Source: Isoptericola dokdonensis DS-3 (lineage in GTDB: Bacteria; Actinomycetota; Actinomycetes; Actinomycetales; Cellulomonadaceae). From it: DNA of 64,000 nucleotides. The notes under the pieces are model-generated. The model worked only from the letters and a program-made list of their open reading frames with translations, had not been told where the DNA came from and did no database searches. Made by a program: the position numbers and the translations under genes. Shown here piece by piece: positions 29,229 to 37,870 of the stretch (its first letter is position 1; the number at the start of each line of letters is the position of its first letter). Location: NCBI RefSeq assembly GCF_001636295.1, contig NZ_CP014209.1:2542001-2606000 (forward strand), written 5' to 3'.

Positions 29229-32056
29229 TCAGACCTGCATGTCGACGAACCGCGAGTAGTGGCCCTGGAACGCAACGGTGATCGTGTCCGTGGGGCCGTT
29301 TCGGTGCTTCGCCACGATCAGATCCGCCTCGCCCGCGCGAGGAGACTCCTTCTCGTAGGCGTCCTCGCGGTGCAGCAGGATGACCATGTCGGCGTCCTGC
29401 TCGATGCTGTTGTGGACGGCGATGCCGTTGGCGATGAAGTTGTGGGTGTCGAGCACGGTGGCGTCGAACACCTGCTTCTCCCCCATCGGCTCGACGGAGA
29501 CGACGTCGTCCCAGACGAGATCGTTGACGGCCTCGATCTCCAGGTCGGCCTGGTCGAGCACGTCGGCGACAGCGCCGAGCCGCTGGCGGCCGTCGCTCTC
29601 GACGGCGCGGGTTCCGGCAGCCACCACCTGGGCGGTGAGGACGTCGCGGACCTCGTCCCACATGCGACGCGGCCCGAGGTCGCCGGACTTTCCCGATGCG
29701 GCCCTGACCTGAGCGAGCAGCTCGCCAGCGGCAGCGGCATCGGTCTCACCGAGGCCGATCTCCTGGAGGAAGCGGCGCAGGTCGTCGTCGCCCACGACGT
29801 CCAGGCGGGCGCCGTCGTCGCCGGCGGTGATCCGGACAGAGATGCCGAACCGCAGGAGCAGTCGGCTCAGGCCGTCGAGGACGACCCGGGAACCACGGAC
29901 GACGACCCGGCCGCTCCCGGTTGTGTCGAGGACGACCTCTCCGCGAGTCTCCGCGATCGTGCGCAAGAACAGTGCGATCTGCTGCTTCGGGAGGTGGTGC
30001 ACGCTCTCGGGGATGCGCAGCTCCCGGTCGAGCCAGGCCTCGTCACGGAGTGACTGGTACGACTGTTCGACGTCCGCGCCGCTGACGATGCGGGCGAGCA
30101 TGACGACCTTCCGGTCGTCCCACTCGGCGTTCCGCTCCGGGCCGGGGACGTGCCGCGGCACGCCGACGCGGGAACCGACCTCGAGCTCGCCGAGCGGTGT
30201 CCAGCCGTCGTAGGTGAGGAACGGGTGGTTGGCGGTCGCCTCGATCTCCTTGCCGGATGCCAGCCGGAGCCGGTAGACGGGCTTGACCCCGGTCGGGAAG
30301 ACGTGGGTGAGGTGCCGTCGCACGTACTGGAGGCGGTCGTTGAGCGCCCAGACGGGGACGTCCTTGGCGTTGAGGGCGAAGAGCTCGCCCATCGTCGTCT
30401 CGGCGCCGGTGTCCGCGCGCAGGATCCGCGTGTCCTCGGTGAGGCAGCCTGATTCACGGAGGTCCGACATCTGCGGCTTCTTGTCGCCGCGCTGCTCCGG
30501 GCCACGGTTCAGCTGCGACAGCGCGATGACGGGGACCTCGATCTCCTTCGCGAGCAGCTTGAGCGCGCGGGAGAACTCGGAGACCTCCTGCTGGCGGGAC
30601 TCGACCTTCTTGCCGGACGACATCAGCTGGAGGTAGTCGATGACGACGAGCTTGAGGTCGTGCTTCTGCTTGAGTCGCCGGCACTTGGCGCGAATCTCGG
30701 TGAGCGACATGTTGGGCGAGTCGTCGATGAACATCGGCGCCTCGGACACCTTGCCCATGACGCCGGCGAGCTTCTGCCAGTCGTCGTCGCCCATGGAGCC
30801 GTTGCGCAGCTTCTGCAGGTGCACCCGCGCTTCGGCGGAGAGCAGACGCATCGTGATCTCGTTGCGGCTCATCTCCAGGGAGAAGACGACGGACGCCTTC
30901 TGGTTCTTGATGGAGGCAGCACGGGCGATGTCGATCGCGAGGGTCGAGTTGTGCGTCGGGATGCCGGCGTGCGACGCGAGGTAGAGGTGCGTCGGGTGGT
31001 CGATCTCGACGCAGCGTACGGGGACGGACTCCACGGCGCGGACGTCGACGATCTTCCAGGCGGCGTCGTGCCGGGCGACGGAGTGTGCGACACCGTCACG
31101 CATTGACGCGACGACGTCCTCGGTGGTGCGGACCTCGACGTCGGCTGGATCGCCGGAGGTGCTGGTCGCCCACTCGTGCCAGGCGTCCGCGACGATGGTC
31201 GTGCCGTCGTCGAAGACGACCTCGTAGCAGGGGCGGCCGGGCATGACCTCGGTCGCCCGCACGACGCGCGTCGGCGTCCCGTCGACGGCGACCAGCTCGT
31301 CGCCGACGGCGACGTCACCCATGGTGGTCCAGCCCGTCGGCGTGGGCAGGGGGTGTCGAGGGCGAGGGCCTTGCCCATGGCCGGACGGGCGGCGATGACG
31401 ATCATCTGGCCGGGGTGCAGGCCGTTGGTGAGGCGGTCGAGGTCGGCGAACCCGGTGGGGACTCCGGTCATGCCCTCGCCGCGGTTCCCGGCAGCCTCGA
31501 TCTCGTCCATGGTGCCGCCGATGATGTCGGCGAGCGGCATGTAGTCCTCGGACGTCTTGCGCTCGGTGACGGCGTAGATCTCCGCCTGCGCGTTGTTGAC
31601 GACGGCGTCGACGTCGCCGCCGTCGGTGGCGTACCCGAGCTGGACGATCTTGGTGCCGGCGGCGACGAGGCGGCGCAGCACGGCGCGTTCCTGCACGATG
31701 CGGGCGTAGTAGCCGGCGTTCGCGGCGGTGGGGACGCCGGCCATGAGGTCGTGGATGTAGGAGGCGCCGCCGATGCGGCCGATCTCGCCGCGCTTGGTGA
31801 GCTCGGCGACGACGGTGATCGCGTCGGCGGGCTCGCCGCGGCCGTAGAGGTCGACGATCGCGTCGTAGACGGCCTCGTGCGCGGGGCGATAGAAGTCGTT
31901 GCCGCGGATCTGCTCGACGACGTCGGCGATGGCGTCCTTGGACAGCAGCATGCCGCCGAGCACGCTCATCTCGGCGTCGATGTCCTGTGGCGGGGTGCGG
32001 TCGAACGCGGCTCCGGACGACGAGCCGTAGCCCGCCTCGAGCTCATCGATCGACAT
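29229..32056 (-). CDS. dnaB: replicative DNA helicase DnaB with two inteins and an apparent frameshift
   Basis: Hexameric 5'-3' helicase of the replication fork. N-domain from MSIDELEAGYG through the primase-binding region; Walker A ARPAMGK|STLAID is interrupted by intein 1; the RecA core continues (VVFSLEMS, LVVIDYLQLM, RGDKKPQMSDLRESG); intein 2 sits between RESG and SIEQDAD; the C-terminus VAFQGHYSRFVDMQV is complete. The ATG at 32056 follows GGGGGAGAAGC. The reading frame breaks near 31349-31353, where five Cs (minus strand) stand where six are needed to continue DTPLPTPTGW. Since dnaB is essential, a sequencing error is more likely than true loss. After splicing, the exteins encode a normal-length helicase. 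Confidence 0.93.
29409..30446 (-). other. DnaB intein 2: class-1 intein before SIEQD
   Basis: 346 residues starting CLTEDTRIL and ending ANGIAVHN before extein Ser. Standard splicing blocks are present: Cys1, block B EATANHPFLT, block F VFDATVLDTHNFIANG and block G VHN+S. The middle about 180 residues take the place of a homing endonuclease; the first LAGLIDADG motif is at best degenerate (MLARIVSGADV), so the endonuclease is probably inactive. The insertion site equals the known mycobacterial DnaB site. Frame intact. Confidence 0.92.
30948..31369 (-). other. DnaB intein 1: class-3-like mini-intein in the P-loop
   Basis: About 141 residues (one base missing) inserted after the Walker A Lys. 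It starts with Ala (ALALDTP...) rather than Cys/Ser, and ends PTHN before extein Ser. Class 3 inteins lack the N-terminal nucleophile and use a W-C-T triplet: Trp in ADAWHEW (block B), Cys in VRCVEID (block F), Thr in PTHN (block G), all visible here. No homing-endonuclease domain. A class-3 intein at this P-loop site is known from Mycobacterium DnaB. The frameshift lies 16-20 bases into it. Confidence 0.88.
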
Positions 32057-32193
32057 GCTTCTCCCCCTTGCCGGCCCCCGCCGCACCTGACCCCGCGGCG
32101 AGCCTGCGGCCCGCCGTCGTGGTCTCGTTCTACCGTGCCCCACCGACACTCGGGACGACGCTAGGCGCGCCCGCGACCGTCTGCAACGGCGCC

Positions 32194-32293
32194 TGTGGAC
32201 ACAGGTGTGGAAGGGGTTGTGGAAGACTACCGACACCCTGTGCACAGACAGTGGACAACCCTGTGCACACCTGGGGACATCTCCTGTGTACAA
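32194..32293 (-). promoter_or_regulatory. cluster of DnaA-box-like nonamers upstream of dnaB
   Basis: On the minus strand several TNCACA-type nonamers crowd into 100 bases: TTGTACACA (32285-32293), a GTGTGCACA copy at 32262-32270, TTGTCCACT (32250-32258), CTGTGCACA (32239-32247) and GTGTCCACA (32194-32202). They resemble the actinobacterial DnaA box TTGTCCACA, each with one to three differences, all in the same orientation. The gap lies between dnaB and the divergent MATE gene. DnaA-controlled expression or titration is inference. Confidence 0.5.
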
Positions 32294-32351
32294 CCCGCGG
32301 ATCGCCTGTGACCTGCGGTGATGCTGTTCCCAGGCTGTGGAGGAAAGAAAG

Positions 32352-33674
32352 GTGCGTGACGTGCGTCGGCTCGACCGCGACATCCTCGCCCTCGCGCTCC
32401 CCGCCCTCGGCGCACTCGTCGCCGAACCCCTCTTCGTCCTCGTCGACACCGCCGTCGTCGGGCACCTCGGCACCGCCGAGCTCGCGGGCCTGTCCCTCGC
32501 CTCGACGCTGCTGCTCACCCTCGTCGGGCTGTGCGTGTTCCTCGCCTACGCGACCACCGCGGCGGTCGCCCGCCGCCTCGGCGCCGGGGCCGAGCGCGAG
32601 GCGCTCCAGTCCGGGATCGACGGCCTGTGGCTCGCGCTCGGGCTCGGCGTCGTCCTCGCCGGGCTGCTCGTCGCCCTCGCCCCCGGGGCCGTCACGGCGA
32701 TGGGCGCCGACGGCGAGGTCGCCGACCACGCCGTCACCTACCTGCGGTGGTCCGCCCCCGGCCTGCCCGGCATGCTGCTCGTGCTCGCCGCCACCGGCGT
32801 GCTGCGCGGCCTCCAGGACACCCGCACCCCCCTGTGGGTCGCGTCCGGCGGCGCCGTCTTCAACGCCGTCGGCTCCGTCACGCTCGTCTACGGCGTCGGC
32901 CTCGGGATCGCCGGGTCCGCGATCGCGACGTCGACGGCGCAGCTCGCCATGGCCGTCGTCCTCGGCGTCGTCGTGGTCCGCGGGGCGCGGCGCCGCGGCG
33001 CCTCCCTGCGCCCCCACCACGCCGGGATCTGGGCCAACGCCGTCGCCGGCGCCCCCCTGCTCGTGCGCACCATGTCGCTGCGCCTCGCCATCCTGCTCAC
33101 CGTCTGGGTCGCCACCGGGCTCGGCGCCACCGCGCTCGCCGGGCACCAGGTCGTCAACAGCCTCTGGGGACTCGCCGCGTTCGCCCTCGACGCCCTCGCC
33201 ATCGCCGCGCAGGCCCTCGTCGGGTTCGGGCTCGGCTCCGCCGACACCAGCCGCGTCCGCGAGGTGCTGCGGCGCTGCCTCCAGTGGGGCGTCGGCGCAG
33301 GAGTCGTCATCGGCGTCGTCCTCGCCGCCGGCGCCTGGTGGATCGCCCCGCTGTTCACCGCCGACCCCGACGTCCGCGTCGCCATCACCGCCGGGCTCGT
33401 CGTCACGGGTCTGCTCATGCCCATGGCCGGCTGGGTGTTCGTGCTCGACGGCGTCCTCATCGGCGCCGGGGACGGCCGCTACCTCGCCTGGGCGGGCATG
33501 CTCACCCTCGTTGCGTACGCGCCCGTCGCCCTCGCCGTCCGCGCCTGGGCACCCGACGGCGCCGTCGGGCTCGCGTGGCTGTGGGCCGCGTTCGCCGGCG
33601 TGTTCATGCTCGCCCGCGCTCTCACCACCGGCCTGCGGGCACGCGGCACCGCCTGGATGGTGACAGGAGCCTGA
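32352..33674 (+). CDS. MATE family efflux transporter
   Basis: 440-residue membrane protein with 12 helices in two MATE repeats. The N-terminal DILALALPALGALVAEPLFVLVDTAVVGHLG is the typical MATE opening, and ATTAAVARRLGAG and ALAGHQVVNSLWG match conserved loop regions. It exports cationic drugs or metabolites by Na+ or H+ antiport; DinF-like members are common beside dnaB in actinobacteria. The GTG at 32352 follows AGGAAAG; GTGs at 32337 and 32361 are alternatives. Confidence 0.9.
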   Translation: MRDVRRLDRDILALALPALGALVAEPLFVLVDTAVVGHLGTAELAGLSLASTLLLTLVGLCVFLAYATTAAVARRLGAGAEREALQSGIDGLWLALGLGVVLAGLLVALAPGAVTAMGADGEVADHAVTYLRWSAPGLPGMLLVLAATGVLRGLQDTRTPLWVASGGAVFNAVGSVTLVYGVGLGIAGSAIATSTAQLAMAVVLGVVVVRGARRRGASLRPHHAGIWANAVAGAPLLVRTMSLRLAILLTVWVATGLGATALAGHQVVNSLWGLAAFALDALAIAAQALVGFGLGSADTSRVREVLRRCLQWGVGAGVVIGVVLAAGAWWIAPLFTADPDVRVAITAGLVVTGLLMPMAGWVFVLDGVLIGAGDGRYLAWAGMLTLVAYAPVALAVRAWAPDGAVGLAWLWAAFAGVFMLARALTTGLRARGTAWMVTGA

Positions 33675-33690
33675 GCTTTCTCCGGCTCAG
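33671..33690. terminator. small hairpin between convergent genes
   Basis: CTGAGC (33671-33676) and GCTCAG (33685-33690) form a 6-bp stem with an 8-base loop; the arms overlap the stop codons of the MATE gene and of the convergent small membrane protein. No T-tract. Weak evidence, positional only. Confidence 0.35.
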
Positions 33691-33905
33691 CGCTCGGATG
33701 CGCCGATCATCGGGAGGCCGAACGCCAGGCTCGCCGCGACGATGCCGCCCGCGAAGACGAACGGGGCGATGGCCGGGTCGGCGGTCGCGCCGATGCCGAT
33801 GAGGACCAGGCCGCCGACGAACAGCACCATCGAGACGATGACCCGCCCCAGCATGGCTCCGGGGGCGTCGCTCTTCGGGGCCGGGTTCACCTGGAAGTCG
33901 CTCAT
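33687..33905 (-). CDS. small two-helix membrane protein
   Basis: 72-residue protein with a short polar N-terminus (SDFQVNPAPKSD) and two hydrophobic helices (about residues 20-40 and 46-66). No family recognised; similar small proteins are widespread in actinobacteria. The ATG is preceded by a weak GGGGA. It lies immediately downstream of the MOSC gene on the same strand (22 bases), so they may be co-transcribed. Confidence 0.65.
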   Translation of the reverse strand: MSDFQVNPAPKSDAPGAMLGRVIVSMVLFVGGLVLIGIGATADPAIAPFVFAGGIVAASLAFGLPMIGASER

Positions 33906-33926
33906 GGGGAAAAGAGTAGTCCCCGC

Positions 33927-34490
33927 TCAGGGCAGCCGAGGCCTGCGGGCGGCGACCCCGGCCCGCGACGGGTCGAGCTCCACCGGGCTGACCAGCACCC
34001 CCGGCCCGCGGTGCAGCGTCCCGTCGGTCAGCGGCATGCAGCGCACGCCGCCCCGGCCCCGCAGCGCGTGGTGCGCACCGGGCGCGAGGACGCGGTCCAT
34101 CCACGCGCACGGGTGCGCCGGGCGCCCGACGCGCAGCCGCACGGCACCACCTGCGGTCCGCAGCTCGACCTCCTCCCCCACGAGCGGCCCCAGCTCCGCC
34201 CCGCGCACCACGACGTTGCGGCGCGTCGCGAGCGGGTCGAGCGGGCCGGTGCCGAGGTCCTCCGCCACCGCCTCCAGCGCCTCCGCCGCGAACAGCGTCA
34301 CCGCGGCATCCATGTGCGCCGCCTTGCCGAAGAACCGGTCCCCGACGATGCCCTTGCCCGCCACGACCCGCACCTCGTCCAGGTCCGACGTCGGGACGTC
34401 GGCTGCGCCGTCGCGCGGCCGCCCGAAGTAGGCGTGCTCGGGAGACACGAGCAGGTGCAGCACCTCGATCGGGTACTCGTGGACGGGCAC
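33927..34490 (-). CDS. MOSC domain-containing protein
   Basis: 187-residue protein with a MOSC (molybdenum cofactor sulfurase C-terminal) domain. GIVGDRFFGKAAHMDAAVTLF near residue 50 is the conserved MOSC opening; RRNVVVRGAELGPLVGEEV follows, and HPCAWMDRVLAPGAHHALRGRGG carries the Cys expected to bind sulfur or Moco. The substrate is unknown; related proteins include YiiM and mARC-like reductases. The start is uncertain: the GTG at 34490 is chosen, with GGGGGAG 9-10 bases upstream. Confidence 0.85.
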   Translation of the reverse strand: MPVHEYPIEVLHLLVSPEHAYFGRPRDGAADVPTSDLDEVRVVAGKGIVGDRFFGKAAHMDAAVTLFAAEALEAVAEDLGTGPLDPLATRRNVVVRGAELGPLVGEEVELRTAGGAVRLRVGRPAHPCAWMDRVLAPGAHHALRGRGGVRCMPLTDGTLHRGPGVLVSPVELDPSRAGVAARRPRLP

Positions 34491-34600
34491 CGGGCCAGTC
34501 TCCCCCACCCCGCGCCGGGCACGCTTCCGGTCGCGGGATCCGTTGCCCCGCGCGACCGTGGTGAGCCTGGACGTTCCTCCGGCCACCGAGAGGCAGGACC

Positions 34601-36520
34601 ATGGACCACCGTAGTTCCGCACGTCAGACCCGCTCCGCCGAGCGACCGAGCGGCCGGCGCAGCGGCCCCCGGTTGCTCGCCGGCCTCACGGCGGTCACCC
34701 TCGCCGCGACCACCGCCGTCGCCACCACCGCGGTCGGCACGACCACCGCGAGCGCCCACCCGCCGTCGTCGAGCGCCGGGAAGGACCACGGCCGCTGGGA
34801 CGACAAGGTGCCCACGGCGCGCGGGTTCGGAGGGGCGATCAGCACGGTCGACCCGGAGGCGAGCCGCGTGGGTCTGGACGTGCTGCGCCGGGGCGGGAAC
34901 GCGGTGGACGCGGCGGTCGCGGCGGCGGCAGCGCTGGGGGTGACGGAGCCGTACAGCGCCGGCATCGGCGGGGGCGGGTTCTTCCTCCACTACGACGCCC
35001 GCTCGGGCGAGGTGTCGACGATCGACGGCCGGGAGACGGCGCCGGCGGCGATGCCGCGGGACGCGTTCATCGACCCGGCGACGGGCGCGCCCTACCGGTT
35101 CACGCCGGAGCTGGTGACGAGCGGGGTGTCCGTGGGGACGCCCGGCACGCCGGCGACGTGGGAGACGGCGCTGGACGAGTGGGGCACGTGGTCGCTGCGC
35201 AAGGCGCTGCGCCCGGCGACCACGCTGGCGCGGCGGGGGTTCGTCGTGGACGAGACGTTCCGGCAGCAAACCCTGGACAACGAGGCGCGGTTCGCGGCGT
35301 TCCCGGCGACGGCGGAGCTGTTCCTGCCGCGGGGTGACGCGCCGCGGGTGGGCAGCAGGTTCCGCAACCCGGACCTCGCGCGCACGTACGAGGAGCTGGC
35401 GAAGCGGGGCACCGACGCGTTCTACTCCGGTGCGCTGGCCGCCGAGATGGTGTCGGCGGTGCAGGACCCGGTCACGGACCCGGCGACGACGCTGCCGGTG
35501 CCGCCCGGCCACCTCGCGCTGGAGGACCTGGCGGGCTACCAGGCGCTGGTGCAGGCGCCCACGGTGTCGGACTACCGGGAGTTCGACGTGTACGGGATGG
35601 CACCGCCGTCGTCCGGCGGGTCGACGGTGGGCGAGGCGCTGAACATCCTGGAGACGTTCGACCTCGCGGGGATGTCGGACGTCGACTACCTGCACCACTA
35701 CCTGGAGGCGAGCGCGCTGGCGTTCGCCGACCGTGGCGCCTACCTGGGTGACGCGGCGTTCGTCGACGTGCCGCTGGACACGCTGCTGTCGGACGAGTTC
35801 GCGGCCGAGCGCGCCTGCCTGCTCGACCCGACGACGGCCGCCACCAAGCCCGTGCCGCCCGGTGACGTGGACGCCGACGACGGGACCTGCGGCGAGACGC
35901 TCGCCCCCGAGCGCGAGGACACGGAGAACATCTCGACGACGAACCTGACGGTCGTGGACAAGTGGGGGAACGTCGTCGAGTACACCCTGACCATCGAGCA
36001 GACGGGCGGGTCGGGGATGGTCGTGCCGGGTCGCGGTTTCCTGCTCAACAACGAGCTGACCGACTTCTCGCCCGTGTGGGACGCCGACGACCCCAACCGG
36101 ATCGAGCCGGGCAAGCGGCCCCGCTCCTCCATGGCCCCGACGCTGGTCCTGCGCGACGACGAGCCCGTCCTCGCGCTCGGCTCCCCCGGCGGGTCCACCA
36201 TCATCACCACCGTCCTGCAGACGCTGACCAATCACCTCGACCGCGGCATGCCGATCGACCAGGCGCTCGCCGCGCCGCGGGCGACGCAGCGCAACACCGC
36301 GAACGTCACCGCGGAACCCGAGTTCATCAGCGCCTACGGCCCGGCGCTGACGGCGTACGGGCACACGCTCGTGGCGTCCGGCGACCAGTTCACCTCGGCC
36401 GCGGAGATCGGGGCCGCGACCGCCGTGCAGATCGGCGAGGACGGCCTGCTCACCGCCGTGTCCGAGCCCCGACGGCGAGGCGGCGGCGCCGCGATGGTCG
36501 TGCGGCCCGTGCGGGACTGA
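34601..36520 (+). CDS. ggt: gamma-glutamyltransferase
   Basis: 639-residue exported N-terminal nucleophile hydrolase that transfers or hydrolyses the gamma-glutamyl group of glutathione and related peptides. A long basic N-region and hydrophobic core ending TTTASAH is the signal peptide. The large subunit has GGNAVDAAVAAAAALGVTEP and GIGGGGFFLHYD; self-cleavage would occur before Thr446 in ENISTTNLTVVD, where most relatives have TTH (here Asn replaces His). The small subunit carries the substrate-binding RPRSSMAPTLV and SPGGSTIITTV. Length is normal. Confidence 0.93.
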   Translation: MDHRSSARQTRSAERPSGRRSGPRLLAGLTAVTLAATTAVATTAVGTTTASAHPPSSSAGKDHGRWDDKVPTARGFGGAISTVDPEASRVGLDVLRRGGNAVDAAVAAAAALGVTEPYSAGIGGGGFFLHYDARSGEVSTIDGRETAPAAMPRDAFIDPATGAPYRFTPELVTSGVSVGTPGTPATWETALDEWGTWSLRKALRPATTLARRGFVVDETFRQQTLDNEARFAAFPATAELFLPRGDAPRVGSRFRNPDLARTYEELAKRGTDAFYSGALAAEMVSAVQDPVTDPATTLPVPPGHLALEDLAGYQALVQAPTVSDYREFDVYGMAPPSSGGSTVGEALNILETFDLAGMSDVDYLHHYLEASALAFADRGAYLGDAAFVDVPLDTLLSDEFAAERACLLDPTTAATKPVPPGDVDADDGTCGETLAPEREDTENISTTNLTVVDKWGNVVEYTLTIEQTGGSGMVVPGRGFLLNNELTDFSPVWDADDPNRIEPGKRPRSSMAPTLVLRDDEPVLALGSPGGSTIITTVLQTLTNHLDRGMPIDQALAAPRATQRNTANVTAEPEFISAYGPALTAYGHTLVASGDQFTSAAEIGAATAVQIGEDGLLTAVSEPRRRGGGAAMVVRPVRD

Positions 36521-36581
36521 GGCACGTCCGGGACTGAGGCACGTCCGGGGCTGAGGCGCGTCCGGGGCCGAGGCGCGTCCG
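36514..36581 (+). repeat. four tandem 17-bp repeats at the ggt stop codon
   Basis: Units GGACTGAGGCACGTCCG (two identical), GGGCTGAGGCGCGTCCG and GGGCCGAGGCGCGTCCG run head to tail. The first contains the ggt stop codon TGA, so the array begins inside the gene. Recent slippage duplication is likely. Confidence 0.85.
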
Positions 36582-36622
36582 GCGGCCGGGCGGCGTCGTG
36601 ACCGGTCCGCTAGGTTCGCGAC

Positions 36623-37168
36623 GTGCCCGGACGCGCCGATCCGCCCGCCCTGCGCCGCGTCGTCGTCGCGGGCTCCCCGGGCGCGGGCAAGTCCACCCTG
36701 GCGCGCCGCCTCGCCGCCGTCCTCGACCTCCCCTACACCGACATCGACGCCCTGCACCACGGCCCGCGCTGGACGCCCCGGCCCGAGTTCCTCGACGACG
36801 TCCGGGCGCTCGCGGCGTCCGACGCGTGGGTGACCGAGTGGCTGTTCCCGCAGGCCAGACCCGTGCTGCTGGCCCGCGCCCAGGCGGTGGTGTGGCTCGA
36901 TCTGCCCCCGTTGCTGGTCATGTGGCAGCTGCTGCGCCGCACCGTGCACCGGCACGTCCACCGCACCGAGCTGTGGGCGGGCAACCGGGAGGCGCCCCTG
37001 TGGACGGTCCTGACGGAGCCCAACCACGTCCTGCGGTGGGCCTGGCGCACCCGGCACGACACCGCCGCCCGGGTCGCCCGCTTCCCGCACGACGCACCCC
37101 ACGTCGTCGTCGTGCGCCTGCGGAGCCACCGCGAGGCCGAGCGCTGGCTCGCCGGGCTCACCCGCTGA
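36623..37168 (+). CDS. P-loop adenylate-kinase-like protein, paralogue 1
   Basis: 181-residue P-loop protein resembling topology-modulation/FlaR-like small kinases. The Walker A motif GSPGAGKS lies near residue 18, then TDIDALHHGPRW, a WVTEWLFPQARPVLL segment and a WLDLPP Walker-B-like strand near residue 92; the C-terminus ends VVVRLRSHREAERWL. Phosphoryl-acceptor unknown. The GTG start has TAGGTT exactly 6 bases upstream. The gene downstream is a tandem paralogue. Confidence 0.82.
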   Translation: MPGRADPPALRRVVVAGSPGAGKSTLARRLAAVLDLPYTDIDALHHGPRWTPRPEFLDDVRALAASDAWVTEWLFPQARPVLLARAQAVVWLDLPPLLVMWQLLRRTVHRHVHRTELWAGNREAPLWTVLTEPNHVLRWAWRTRHDTAARVARFPHDAPHVVVVRLRSHREAERWLAGLTR

Positions 37169-37224
37169 CGCAGGCAGCGCGGCGACCCGGAGACAGGGCG
37201 GCACGCACGCGGTAACGTCGCGCG

Positions 37225-37803
37225 GTGCCCCACGACCACCGCTCCCCCGTCGGCCGCGCCCGCAGCGCGCGCCGCGTCCTCGTCGCGGGCACGGCCGGCG
37301 CGGGCAAGACCACCCTGGCGAGTCGGCTCGGGCAGATCCTCGACGTGCCGCACACCGAGATCGACGCCCTGTTCCACGGGCCCGGCTGGGTGCCGCGACC
37401 GGAGTTCCTCGACGACGTGACCGCGCTCGCGGCGTCGGAGGCCTGGATCACCGAGTGGCAGTACCAGCCCGTCCGCCCGCTCCTGCTGGAACGCGCCGAG
37501 CTGCTGGTGTGGCTCGACCTGCCCGTCCACGTCGTCATGCGGCAGGTGCTGCGCCGCACCCTCTCCCGCCGCTTCCGCCGCACGGTCCTGTGGAACGGGA
37601 ACGTCGAGCCGCCCCTGTGGACGATCCTGCGGGACAAGGAGCACATCCTGCGGTGGGCGTGGCACACCCGTCACAAGTTCGACGGCCTGGTGGAGCACCT
37701 CGCCGACGTCGCGCCGCACGTCACCGTCGTCCGCCTGCGGAGCCACGCCGACGCCGACCGCTGGCTCGCCGACCTCGCGCTGACTCGCGACGGCCTGCGC
37801 TGA
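37225..37803 (+). CDS. P-loop adenylate-kinase-like protein, paralogue 2
   Basis: 192-residue tandem paralogue of the preceding gene, with the same motifs in the same order: Walker A GTAGAGKT, TEIDALFHGPGW, WITEWQYQPVRPLLL, VWLDLP and the terminal VVRLRSHADADRWL. By eye well over half of the residues are shared. The GTG start has its own TAACGT box 6 bases upstream, so the copies are separately transcribed. Specialisation of the two copies is unknown. Its last codons run into a 20-bp tandem repeat. Confidence 0.82.
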   Translation: MPHDHRSPVGRARSARRVLVAGTAGAGKTTLASRLGQILDVPHTEIDALFHGPGWVPRPEFLDDVTALAASEAWITEWQYQPVRPLLLERAELLVWLDLPVHVVMRQVLRRTLSRRFRRTVLWNGNVEPPLWTILRDKEHILRWAWHTRHKFDGLVEHLADVAPHVTVVRLRSHADADRWLADLALTRDGLR

Positions 37804-37865
37804 CTGGCGGGGATGTGCGCTGACTCGCGATGGCCTGCGCTGACTGGTCGGACTCTGCGCTGACT
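37776..37865 (+). repeat. 20-bp-period repeat with TGCGCTGACT core
   Basis: TGCGCTGACT recurs at 37796, 37816, 37836 and 37856, exactly 20 bp apart, and a CGCGCTGACT variant at 37776 lies in phase inside the gene's end. The 10 bases between cores vary (CGCG/GGCG types). The same core at the same 20-bp period occurs at 56820-56869 in the opposite orientation. Confidence 0.88.
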
Positions 37866-37870
37866 CGGCG

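Noticed and set aside
34298..37204. A 968-codon open frame on the minus strand
   Set aside because: It is antisense to ggt and the first P-loop gene, with no recognisable domain.
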